Shown: positions 25,181 to 37,200 of the stretch, in pieces
Layout: each line of letters opens with the position of its first letter
Position numbering within the stretch: the first letter of the stretch is position 1
Source of the DNA: Augochlora pura
Lineage: Eukaryota > Arthropoda > Insecta > Hymenoptera > Halictidae
Direction: 5' to 3'
Length of the DNA stretch: 64,000 nt
Assembly (NCBI RefSeq): GCF_028453695.1
Contig: NC_135776.1
Coordinates: 5,084,001 to 5,148,000 of the forward strand
Notes under the pieces: model-generated
Database searches by the model: none
Told to the model about the DNA's origin: nothing
Seen by the model: only the letters and a program-made list of their open reading frames with translations
Position numbers and translations under genes: made by a program

Positions 25181-28100
25181 CAGTAATGTTATATAATAAT
25201 ATAGTAGTAACAAAATAATAATAGTAGTCACGTAGGGGTGAATAAAATCTAGAACCAGTAACAATACTAAATTACTATAATTACCAAAAAACTAAAATAT
25301 TAACAATAATTAATAATTAAAAACGAACCAGCAAAAGTAAACATATCGCCGCCAGGACAATTAGCCACCCTCGAGCAACTCTCACCGACTCACCCCCCTT
25401 ATCTTCAGAAGCCAGGGGCTGATCCATCCCCGTTCGAAGTTCAAAATACTGTACAGCCTCGCTTCGAAGGCATCGGATCGCGAGAAGTTTCAAGCCGATT
25501 AGAAAGCGATTTTTTGCCAAGATCTGGTCCGGAAGAGAAGGGCGAGGTCGATCAGCGCGGTGGCCATACGTCATCGTTGACGCAGAGGAGGAGTCAGCTG
25601 CTCACCGCCGCGATCTCTCCCCCGTCGTCCTTCTTGCGCGGACGAGAAGAGGATCGGTCCTTCTTGCCCGGCCCAGGCCGGACACATCTTTTAGCTTGTC
25701 CCGGCGACACCATCCGCCTCTCCGCCTCGCCGACGCTGAAATCCGCGCGCTTCTCATCGATATGTATGGATGGACACGCCACTGGAATTTTAGTTGGTGT
25801 CGCCTCCTCTCTCGACGGAGCGACACGCACGACAAACAAATAAGTAGAACGGGGGCCCGCGCGCGCGCGCGCTCGCCGGACGTGAAATAAGACCGACAGG
25901 ATCGACGGATCGATGAATGGCTTCTGGAAACAGCCGGCGATTTTGATTTCGGCGCGAAAATTTGTTGGGCGACGCGGAAATAAAGTTTGATCGGCTTTTC
26001 GTCGTGCGAAGGGTTTTGCGGTAAATTGAAGAAAATTAAGAATGCGAGGTGAAGATGATTTAATGCAGGGCGAAGAATTTAATGCGAGATGAAAATAATT
26101 CGATGCGAGTTGAAAATAATTTGATAAAACTTGAAATTAATTTAATGCTAGTTGGACATTGTTCTTAATTATTAGGGTATTCTACCTAATGGATAAATTA
26201 TAAATTATTTATTGAGGCTCTTGTTCACTCTTATAGAATATTTTATTACCGTCGAAGAATTTAAATAAAAATGTTAACTGTAGAATAAAATATTTAATAA
26301 ATATTTCAATCACAGAATGAGACCTCCTTAAAAATCTCAAGAAATAAGAAGCCATTTTTATCGATCTTAATATGAGTTATTCTGACTCAAATATACCAAA
26401 TTCCAACAAAAATTTAATTTCTAATAAAATCTAAATAAAACTCTTCAATATGTAGAATACAATTTTTAATAAACGTTTTAATAATAGACTAGGCCTTTTA
26501 ATAACAATTTTAATTATTATCCACCGTTATACAAATTATTATCCATCGTTATGCAAATTATTATCCATTATTATACCAAAAGAGAAATGGAACAATTTCT
26601 GACAATTTCAATAATTTTAATACTCATCTAAAATCGTCCAAATCAAATCTGAATAAATCAGACAAAAATGCATTACACACCAAGGTTACGTTTCGCAGTT
26701 GCGAAAGTCCCGCGATCGAGAAAATTTTCCCAGCGTCCGGGCGAATTGAACGGGGACGCGCAGCGTTGTCCGCCGATGCAACAATGCAGCCGTTCCATTG
26801 GTAGCAATGTCGGGCGGTAATAAAACGTAGACCACATTGAGAACGGGTCTCCTTGGAAGCCAGGCTGATTTATGGAGGCACCGCCGCCGCCGCCGCCGCG
26901 ATCCTGAATATAATCCCGTGGCATACTGTAGCATTCATAAAGCCGAAGTGAGCACAGAATCCGCGACGTTGTCAGCACGCGGTGTGCCCCACGGAGCCCG
27001 GGAGACATAAGTTTCTTGCGACATTTAAAACCGAGCGGAAAACGATCCCGGCTAGATCGTTCCGCCGTGTCGCTGCTCTAATAAGTCCGACGTCGATAAA
27101 GGTCTCTCTGTGTACGCCCGGTTTATGATCTATACTGTAATTTATAGTGTATGAATAATAATTTATTACCGGCCCGACGGACCATGGCGGACCCTGGTAA
27201 AAAATTATGGGGGAAAGCGCCGAGCCGAATCATTTTATAATACTTTGACTATTGTGAAGTGGGTTTCTATCGCGTTCAAATCGATCATGCGATTTTTATG
27301 TTTTATATTATTTATTAATAGCTTAATCGACGGTGCGTTTCTACTATTTTTATGGTACTTTGACTGTGTGTACACTGGGCTTATTTTTAAAATATAAATA
27401 GTGCACTAAGGTATCATTATAAAGAATATAAATTTTGTTACGCAATAAGGTTTCATGAACAATTTCTGTACACTAGATGAAGATTGCAATGAAGTAATGA
27501 GGTACAGTAAGCATACATTGCTTTTATTATATTATATATAGTGGAAATGCTTCAAGCCAGAGAAATTATTTTAGGTTAGCAGTTAAAATGGCTTCGAGTG
27601 GAAAGGATTAATGTCTAATAATATACTAAAATCACGATGTCCTTTGAAAGGCAACAATAGAGTGCAAAGGGCTAATTATTACTATAACTTTATATTTACT
27701 GTTATTATAAATCACCGATAAAATGAAAACTATATTATTATAACATGAATCATCTCGTCGAATTTCCAACTTATTTATCCGACGTGTTTATAAATTATCC
27801 GGCTTATAAATTACGCAAAATTAATTGACAAAGGAATACATATCATACAAATTGAATTTAGTGAAATATTCTATAACGTGATTGAATGATAATCTATAGT
27901 ATGTAAGAGGTTAAATAGAAGAGTTCTGCGCGGATGTGCCATCGCCGGCCGATAACGCGATCGTGACTTCATAATCGGCGATCAAACGATCCGTCATTGT
28001 CATCGCGTGGAAGGTGGGGGCGGCCGTATAAAAAGCCGTGCTGTAGCTGGCTGTGTAAACGACTCGCCGACGTGTATCACCGAACGGGGCAAAACAATTA

Positions 28101-28850
28101 TAAATTATTTAATATGTCCCGTTGCCGGTAGACTCGTGGGTCTCCCTAATTGTAAGGCAAACGGGGCCCATCCGTCCGGGGGCCTCCTTTTTTCCCTGGT
28201 ATCGGGCCCCCGCCGCGCCCCGCTTCCTCGTGGCGTCCGTCTTGCGTCACACTCTCTCTCCTCTCTCTTTCTCTCTCTCTCCTTCTCTCTCCCTTCCTCT
28301 CTCGTCTCTTTCTTCTTCTTTGTTTCACCGAAGTGTCCGTTTTTTCGTGCCGAAACCCCGGCTCTTATTCCCGCAGAATTACGAAGCCAGCGCGTCGCGG
28401 GGCCGTTGACCCCCGGGGAATAAATGCATGCGATCCGATGATGCGCTCGTAATTTAACTTCGAGCCGGCCAAGATAAGCATCGCGCAGACGGGACGAATG
28501 CAAACATATTTTAATCGGCGAAAAACTACGGCCGACGACTCTCTCTCCCTCTCTCTCTCTCTCTCTCTTTAGAGTTTAGTCGAGAGACGGAGTTGCTGAG
28601 ACATTAACATTGCTGATAGGCAGTCGACTGTTTCCTTTTTTGGAGACGTCGAGATTTGACCCTTTGCACTATGAGGCAGGACTAACATTGTTGCAGCAGG
28701 TTCAGAAATAATTTTTATATTAGGAGAAATTAGATTTCGAAAATTATTATAGAGTATAACTGTTGTTGTATTAGTTGTAAGATTCAATTTCTTGTGCATA
28801 GAATAAATTTTGCTATATGCCATGTATGATGTTATATGTACTATAGTATA
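25181..28850. other. Non-coding mosaic; contains a degenerate ~172-bp duplication and element relics
   Basis: Islands at 25,340-26,000, 26,680-27,200 and 27,930-28,500, the last with a (CT)-rich tract at 28,245-28,320, TATAAAAAG at 28,027, and (CT)n at 28,540-28,570. Around 26,250-26,500, two related blocks (AATTTAAATAAAAATG with AATCTAAATAAAACTC; ATTTAATAAATATTT with TTTTAATAAACGTTT) lie ~172 bp apart. AATGGCTTCGAGTGGAAAGG at 27,588 and GACCCTTTGCACT near 28,658 look like isolated piggyBac-MITE ends. Confidence 0.5.
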
Positions 28851-29480
28851 TAGTGTCGTACTTGTTAGACTTGTATAATATTCTACAACGTCGAACTTAC
28901 TGCACTATAATCTATAGTGTCGAAATTGTTACACTATTATAATCTACAATGTTGAATTTCTTGCACTCTAACCTACAATGTTGAACTTATTGCACTATAA
29001 TCTACAATGTTGAACTTATTGCACTATAATCTATAATATCAAACTTGTTATACTATAATATACAATGTCAAACTTGTTACACTATAATCTACAATGTTGA
29101 ACTTATTGCACTCTAATCTATAGTGTCGACCATGTTACACTGTTATAGTCTAAAATGTAAGGCTTATTGCACTATAATCTACAGTGCCGAAATTGTTGCA
29201 CTATTATAATCTACAATGTTGAATTTCTTGCACTCTAACCTACAATGTTGAAGTTATTACACTCTAACCTACAATGTTAAACTTATTGCACTATAATCTA
29301 CAATGTCGAACTTATTATGCTATAGTCTACAATGTCGAACTTATTGCACTCTAATCTACAATGTCGACGATGTTACACTGTTATAATCTCCAATGTTGAA
29401 CTTATTGCTCTATAATCTACAATATCGAACTTATTACGCTATAATCTACACCGTCAACCTTATCATACTCTAATTCACAG
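28850..29480. repeat. 29-bp minisatellite, about 20 copies
   Basis: The unit reads approximately CTACAATGTTGAACTTATTG followed by CACTATAAT. Several units carry a 3-bp longer variant with CACTATTATAATC or CACTGTTATAATC. Higher-order alternation of units is suggested by two similar blocks at about 28,930-29,000 and 29,190-29,260. No coding meaning. Confidence 0.9.
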
Positions 29481-32400
29481 TGTCTCTGTCATTATCTCCT
29501 CAACACCTATATCCATGCTGTAGGAACTTATAAATACTAAATACTTCAACTAAAACAAAAATCACAGCACTCTAATCTCCATTCCTCCAATCATAATCTT
29601 CTCAATACCCTTATCAAGACTTCAAAGTCAATCGCGAATTTGCATCAAATATTAAATATTCTAAACAAATTTCAATACATGTTACCCTGACATTCTGCTC
29701 CGATCATCCTCTTCAGGACCTCGAACGGTCTCTTCACTACCGTCCAAGGTACGAACGGCCTCGATATAGCAAGTACGGTATAGCAATGCACGCCAGGGTG
29801 CCAAGAACCGAGACCAAGCATCCCGGTTGATCGCCGGAGAAAGCGACAGATTCTAAAACCGCGTAACAAACAGCAGGAAGCAGTTCGGCCGCTGCCGTTG
29901 CCCGACTGTTTTAGTGCCAACAGTCCCCGGAATCTCCGAACGTTTGAAATATGCTCGCGAAAACTGATCTTTCTTCTTATTGCACGACTTTCTACCGTTG
30001 TTCCGCCGCCGCGGATTCCCCGATCCGAGAAGAAGAACTCGGACTTTCGTAATTCGAGGCGACGTTCTACGACCGGCCGCGTCGCCAGGAAATTAATCCC
30101 GGATTTCGTCGGTCTTTTGCTTTCGACGCAGCTGTTTGCCAGCTAATTACTTCATTCTGTGTAACAGCTGGGAATTCGTTGCATTCGGCCGCGGTGTTCC
30201 CTTCTTTTTCTGCCCGCAATTTCAGGAAACATGCAGAAGATTTCCTTTGCACCGAAGGCTGCGTCGCGTCGAAGTAAATGCTGCGACTTCTCGGTGACCT
30301 TTCTCGATTCTTAGATGTTTTAGCTTGTTGACTATTGTATGAACTGTAATCATTAATGCGGCATTGCAATATTGTGGCGATGAATAATTGTATGGTAATA
30401 AATATAGGAATAACGCAGTTAATGTAGGAATAAATTTCTCATTCATGTCAGAAAATCCGAGCAATGCTTGACTGATTTTTCTGCAAAGATCTTCCCTCGA
30501 TATTTAAATTAAAAAAATACCAAGTCACAGTTTAAACATTGCAGAATAGCCTAGAGAAGACCGCTTTTCGAAATTCCTTTTCATTATCCCAGAAAAAAAT
30601 GTCAAATGTGTCCCTGAAACCAGAGCGCACCTCTATACTTGCACCACTATACTTCGTCTCTTAATTTCCCTAAAAAAAGATGCGCAATCGTTATAAGAAT
30701 AAAATAACAAGAGGATATTTATGTTGAATCAAGTCTCGAAAAATCTACGAAGCTGTAGCACGGTGCAGCGAAGGGTTAAATTCCGAAGCGCGCTGGTCTC
30801 GAAGCGCAAGAAGAGAGCAGTGGTTCGTCCGGTGGATCGAATCACGGTGGAATTTCGAGGAGCGGGGAACACGGATTTCCCAGCATGTGTCGCGCGAGCA
30901 ATTAGGGATGGAAGGCCGCGAGAGAGAGAGAGATTCAGTCGGTTCGTCCCGAATTTTTCCCCGTATCGGTTAAGAGGCGCGGAAAACGCCTCGCGGCCAG
31001 CCCCGATGGAATGCGCCCGCTGCAATCGCTGCAACCGCCTGCAACACAGCGGTCGCGGCATCGTGGACCAGAACCGTGGGAAGCAAAAAGTAGCTTGAGA
31101 ACCCGTACGAGCTACGATAGGTCGGTGTATATACGGGGCTATTCCGACTCTAAGGAGGTGTCGTTCTATCCCTACCACGGTGCCCGCCTACGGACCGGCC
31201 AGTTTATCATCGATTTCGTATTTATCCCGGTATCCCGCCTTCTCCACGCTCGGCTCGTTTCGATGACATGTTATCCGGCCCAGGCCAGCGACGGCTACGA
31301 TCCTGGCGCGAGCGATAATACTCCAACGATCCTCCTTGTTAAAAACTGCTTAGTCGAATTGCTGCAGGAATTATTAAATATTAAATATGGCAGATGATGG
31401 TAGATTTGAAAAGAGACCCCACAACAATGGTTTATAATTAATGTTACACTCCTATAAATAATCGTCGATCTTAAATAATAAAAATATTTTTACACTGTCT
31501 AAACATTGATTAATACATCTGCGAAGTTTAATTTTTCTACGTCTATTCGTTTTGTTTAAAAAAATTCTCAAAGATGTACCACCCTGCTCACTGCGAATCA
31601 GATATGAAATCTCATAAATGATATTCAAGAATTTTTTTAAAGAGAACTGTTTGACGTATCGAATTTAAATTTTGCATAATAGCTACTGCATATTACCTGA
31701 ACATACTCAATTTTTTTAAAGCGAAAATATCTATTAACAAGAACGTTATAACAATTTTACAGAGGCGAAATTTTATACACTTTCTTTTCGAGAGAAAATT
31801 ATCTAAAATCGGTAAAAATGAATTTTCCAGTTAATTATAAATTATTTATAACTACTTTGCTCCGATGTGGACGATGCACTTTTGTTGTAACAGTTGTTCG
31901 CCGAGTCTTAAGTAGGTCAGACCCATCGCCGCGCAGACGACGAGTCGCGGAGTGCACTCGACTAGGACGTCGAGATGCATCGAAGAGAGGGAGGAGAGAG
32001 GGAGAGGTAGTGGGAGAGAAAGAGACCACGGAGAGAGAGGTAGGGGAGATGCAGCGAGATGTTTCTGGACCAATGGTGAGGCTGCACCACCGTAACCGTA
32101 TGCAAACTGCATCACCGCCTCCACCTCGAGTGCTCATCGTGTATGCAAAGTCCTTGGTACGTGCTCCGCCCATCCAGACCGTCTCTCTCTTTCTCTCTCT
32201 CTCTCTCTTTCGCCGCCGTCGGTACAGATTTCTACGTACGCTCTCCCTGGTTACCTGGTCTCCTCGAATGGCGTGCCATTTTATTGCGAGCACGGATCTC
32301 CCGTCTTTCCGCATCGAATCCTCTTACGCTCCTGGTTTATACAATTTAATGAAAGCGCTGGAATTCCGGCTGCCCGAGTCATTCTTCTCTTCTATGTTGC

Positions 32401-33510
32401 CACGCTTTGCTCCGCTCCTCCACCTTCCCAGGTGTCATTTTTTACCCGCCGCCATTTTGTACTTTTCTGTTGTAGCAGCTTTCTAACAATTTCTTCGTAG
32501 ATTATTATCAATATTGTTGTAATCGTAGTTACCGTTGCATTAGGTGGAATTTTTTAACGGTCAGGTGTCGTATATTTTTGTGTTAATATTTTTAGTCTGA
32601 GAAAATGTAATTTTATTTTATTGTTGCAATGTGGATAGCGTAATCGGAGTTATTGTTATGTTCGGTGGGATTTTTTAGCGATCGAGTGCCATTTAATACT
32701 TTTTCTTTATTTAATTATTTCTTCTTAAAGATTTCATACTATATATATTTAAACTATTATATATATTAATAAAATAATATATATTAATCCTATATATTTT
32801 AATCCTAAATATTATTCATTATTAGTACCATTTCTAACATTAAATCATAGCTTTTATATTTCCAACCTTTACTTTCAATTAACTATATACTTCATATAGT
32901 TTATCAATATTAACAATTTTAAAAGTTTCAAAAAATAAATTATTACACTCTGCAACCATGATTATCGTCGCTCGATCCTACCTAAACCGAGGACGTTGCT
33001 ATTCGAAGCCCTTGAATAGCAGACTGCATTCCCCGGAATGCTCATTTGATTAGTAATTAGCAAAAGGTACACAAGAGCAGAGTAGATAAGGCGAATAAAT
33101 AATATACGTATGAAATATTCATGATCCAAAATTGCTAGGCGCAAGGAGCATCGGACGCGTTGGTTATTAATGTACACACAAGTGGAAACAGCCAGTCATA
33201 TTCAGACCCGTCGGCCGAGTCACGTTTGGCCAATTACTTTTACGGAAGTTCTGATCCGTTTACCGGATCTGCATCTGTTTACCAGAAAAAAAGACCCTGA
33301 CACGGCGCTACGTAGTAGGCTTAACCAATACTGAACACCACCGACTAATTAACAATTCGCACAGAATTTGCCTAATAAAAGCCCAATTTTTTCGTTGGCT
33401 ACGGGAAAGTAGAGCGAAAACATTCCTCTTTGACTCGAGATAAAAATAATTTTGAGTACTTGAAGAATTTAGTATGAAACCAAAATATTAATTTTTCGTT
33501 ATTATTATTA
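29481..33510. other. Non-coding mosaic of islands and valleys
   Basis: Islands at about 29,680-30,260, 30,740-31,340 and 31,860-32,460; AT valleys between them. The 222-codon plus-strand frame at 31,818-32,486 starts at an ATG but passes through GA-rich (31,980-32,050) and (CT)n (32,180-32,212) tracts and has no domain, so it is not accepted. 32,680-32,950 is AT-rich; 33,000-33,400 is mixed. Confidence 0.55.
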
Positions 33511-33524
33511 TTATATTTTATATT

Positions 33525-33900
33525 GTGTATTGTATATTTGTATATCGCATATCGCATATTATATATCGTATATTTTATATCGTCGATCTTACACCGTATA
33601 TGGTATACCATATATTTTCTATCGTATATTGTATATCGTATATCATATATTCTATATCGTATATTTTATATCGTATATTCTATATCGTATATCATATATT
33701 TTATATCATATATTGTATATCGTATATCATATATTCTATATCATATATTGTATATCGTATATCGTAAATTATATCATATTATAAATATTATATATTATAA
33801 TATATGATACTGTATTATATACATCATATATTATATTATATTATACTGTATTATACAATATATCATATATTATATTATACTATATTATATATATAACACA
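33525..33900. repeat. TATATCGTATAT-type short tandem repeat and AT-rich extension
   Basis: Units of about 11 bp (TATATCGTATA, TTCTATATCGT, TCATATATTTT) run from 33,525 to about 33,775. They give Tyr-Ile-rich frames in all three registers, which is diagnostic of the repeat rather than of coding. 33,780-33,900 continues as nearly pure TATA-rich sequence. Confidence 0.88.
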
Positions 33901-35740
33901 TATTACACAAATTATACTAAGAATTAATTCCGCAGAAATATTACAGAATATATCTCGTTCCATGCAAAGCGGAAACCAGTTATGTCAAGCAACCTTGTTC
34001 CGTCTTCGGTAAGCGGAAACGGCTCGAGGCTGCAGATGCTAATAAAAAAAGGATAATAAAAAAAGTGGATTGCGCTCGTTAGTTAATATCGAGGGGGGGG
34101 GGGGGGGAGAGGAGGAGGAGGGACGCGTAGGTGGTTCGGGGGACCGACGAAACGAGGCGCGGAACGAGTCCGTGGCTGTTTCATATCAGAAATACCGGTG
34201 GCCGCGAAGGATCGGCCGGGCCCGTTTAACGCGAGTTTACGCAGGGCCGCGGCTTTTTTACGAGCGCCCTGCACGCGTCGATAGCGTGGCCGCGTCCGCG
34301 GTGGAAAAATTCCCCCCGGCTCCCTTTCCACTTTACGAGCGCAGGCTCCTCGTATAAACGCGTGACAGACCCCGCGAGGAGCTGCTGGCCGAACGGCGGC
34401 CAGCTCCGGCTTCCGCCGGTAAGTAATTATTACTCCTCCGATATATGACGTCACTTGCCGCTACAGGGGAAAACGCCTTCATCGCCGTGGAATTATTGCG
34501 CCGTGGGTTTTCCTTACTCTTAAAGCACTGTCGAAACTGGAATTTAGATGTTTGATAGGGGATTTTATGGAATTTATGATTGTTGTATGATGTAGTGTGT
34601 GGTATTAGTAGTGTATAGTAAATGGTATAAATAATATATTGGAGAGAAAATAAGTAATATAAAGTAATATAAAATATAAGAAATATAAAATAATATAATA
34701 TATAAGTAATATAAGGTAATATAATGTATAAGTAATATAATATATGCAGTATTATAATGTAGGATATATTAATTAATACATTTTCCAGCAAAAGTATTCT
34801 CACCCTGTTCTAAATTTCTCAAAATCACTTCACCCTTAAAATTTCACTTCAACAAAAACAACCCCTTATCAAAAATGTCTCTGAAAAAATTCTCCAAACC
34901 TATCATCCACCACTGACAAATACACAAAACTACCCTCACCCCACCACCCTAAAACAATTCCACCCTTATCTCCATTCTCAAACTCATCATTTAAAGATTC
35001 ATACGAGAACTCCTCCACCCAGCTCTCTCTCTCTCTCTCTCTGCTCTCACCAACACACAAAACAACCCCTTACGATCTCCGCGTAGAAAACCCCCATCGT
35101 CATCCCCCGTAATTATTCATTGCGTCTCGAGAAAAAAATCTGTTCTCCAAGCAAAACGGGTACGACAGTGCCGAATTCCGGGTTCTCGTAGGATCGCGTA
35201 GTAGCGAGTAGAAATATGTGCGCAGAGGGGTGGTATTTCCAGAAGTGAAAGACCGAGGGTTTATGGTGGTCGGCCGGCCGTTATCGGAGTTATACGGGCT
35301 GCGGGGTGGCCGGTCACCGGGTCCTCTCGCAGATATCAACCACCCTCCAGACTCGGCCAACCCTCACTCCCCCCCCCCCTCTCCCCCCCTCACTCTGGAC
35401 CCCGCAACCTCACTCCCCCCTCTGGACCCCGCAGCCTCAGCTAGAACGATACCACGTTCACACTAACCGCGGCGTCGACCGTCCGAGATCACGCACACAC
35501 ACATGCTCGCACACAACGGCGTCGACGACGACGACGACGACGACGGCGTACGGTCGGAAACGATTTCTGTGACGGTGGTGCATACGTAGCCACGCGGCCG
35601 GACCATTGATTATCGCCGAACGTCTCTCGCAGATTCTAACCGCCCCATCGAAGACCTTACTTACCTATCGAGGGACGGTGATGCGTCCCGAAACTTTCCT
35701 TTAGCCTTCTTCTCGGCGGAGAATGACGTTCGCAACGGAG
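33901..35740. other. GC-rich island with poly-G, skewed valley, C-rich island
   Basis: A run of about 15 G occurs at 34,093-34,107 in the island 34,080-34,480. The valley 34,500-35,060 shows the strongest skew flip: 34,501-34,620 counts A29 C10 G32 T49, and 34,861-34,980 counts A44 C46 G3 T27. 35,370-35,430 has long C runs; a (CGA)n lies at 35,522-35,546. No gene. Confidence 0.6.
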
Positions 35741-35746
35741 AGGATG

Positions 35747-35790
35747 TGGAGAGAGAGAGAGAGAGAGAGAGAGATAGGTGATAGGTAGAT

Positions 35791-35832
<42 letters not shown>

Positions 35833-35920
35833 GGTAGATAGATGAATAGAGAGAGCGAGAGAGGAAAAGAGAAATAAAAAGAAAGAGATAGAGAGAAAGA
35901 TAGATGATAGGGAGATTGAT

Positions 35921-35952
<32 letters not shown>

Positions 35953-36033
35953 GGAGACAGAGAGAGAAATAGAAAGAGAAAAATAGAGACAAAGAAATAG
36001 AAATAGATAGAAAGAGAGAAAAGACATAGAAAC

Positions 36034-36064
<31 letters not shown>

Positions 36065-36212
36065 AATAGAGAGAAATAAATAGAAAGAGAGAGAAATAGA
36101 GACAAAGAAATAGAAATAGATAGAAAGAGGGAAAAGAAATAAAAAGAGAGGGAAAGACAGAAAAGAAATAGAAATAGAAAGAGACTGACAGAGAGAGGGG
36201 GGGGGGGGGAGA
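35747..36212. repeat. Compound (GA)n microsatellite with GATA and GAAA interruptions, ~465 bp
   Basis: Blocks of pure GA alternate with GATAGATAG and AGAAATAGAAAGAG segments. The tract ends in about 13 consecutive G at 36,197-36,209. Reverse-strand frames of Leu-Ser-Leu-Phe are repeat artefacts. Confidence 0.95.
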
Positions 36213-36599
36213 GGTTGGCGTTATGCCTGCTCGTTAGAGCGGCGAGATCGGTGTCGCGATTCCGGCGATCGAGCAGATTAATGGTCATCGCTGTCACTTA
36301 GCAGCTGAAAATCGAGATTTATCTCGTTACTTCGACGAACTTCTAATTGTTTATACCGAACCGGGCCGCGATGCATAGAATATCGCGGCCGACTCGCTTT
36401 CCTACGCCCCCGCGGGCGATCGGTAACAGGACGATTAGCCCCGCCGTGCGATTGTTTTCTACGCCTTTGTCGTTCGATCCGCGTTACTGACGACGATTTA
36501 TACCGGAACGTGACGATTTTTCTTAACGTTGTTTAACAATGTTGCTGGGTGTACACATCCTGTCGGCATTGTGCAATTACGGAGAGCGATTGCGAAGTG

Positions 36600-37200
36600 G
36601 ACTGTAAGTTATATGCATTTTTCTGATATGTTAAGATATGTCTCATACTTCTGTTCGAAGTATGGTAGTGGTGAGAGAAACAAATTATAGTGTGAGAAGA
36701 AGTTAAAAAATTGTAGACTTTTAAGGGTTAGTTGTAAAACGGAATATTTTCACCTTGTGACTGGGTAGAGAGAAATTTTTAATAAATATTTGTGTATTCT
36801 GTATGATTGTTGTAGTCTGTAGAAACAGGGTGCATTTTTCTGGGTTATTACAATTTTATATTTGAAGTGCGACACTATCGTTAAAAAAAATCGTAAGTCG
36901 ACTTTTGAGAGCTTGTTGTAAAGGGGAGACTTCCCTCTTTCAGACTAGATAGATACAAATTTCAAAAAAAATTTTTATACGCTGTACAATCGTTAAACTC
37001 TGCAAAACGTAAATGCATTTTTCTGTGATATCAAAGTTTCTTTTGAAATAATGACAGCTTCGCCAGAAAAAATCGTGGATCAACTTTTAAGTGCTCATTG
37101 CAAAGAAGAATCTTCCCTCTTTAACACCAAATAGGTACAAATTATAAAAAAAATTAATGACCTTAGTATAATCGCTAAAATCTCCAACATATAAAGAAGA
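36600..37200. repeat. Three diverged tandem copies of a ~185-215 bp unit
   Basis: GCATTTTTCTG occurs near 36,616, 36,830 and 37,013. The second and third copies share AAAAAATCGT, CGACTTTTGAGAGC versus CAACTTTTAAGTGC, GAGACTTCCCTCTTT versus GAATCTTCCCTCTTT, and TAGGTACAAAT-like sequence. The first copy is the most decayed. Confidence 0.75.

Noticed and set aside
28850..29480. Regularly repeated units considered as a CRISPR-like array
   Set aside because: Units are directly adjacent with no unique spacers and drift gradually. It is a minisatellite in a eukaryotic genome.
31818..32486. 222-codon plus-strand frame with a good ATG context
   Set aside because: Passes through purine and (CT)n tracts, shows no domain or signal, and is bounded by AT-rich DNA. 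Kept only as an unlikely candidate.
35701..36297. 198-codon minus-strand frame of Leu/Ser/Phe
   Set aside because: Translation of the compound (GA)n microsatellite.
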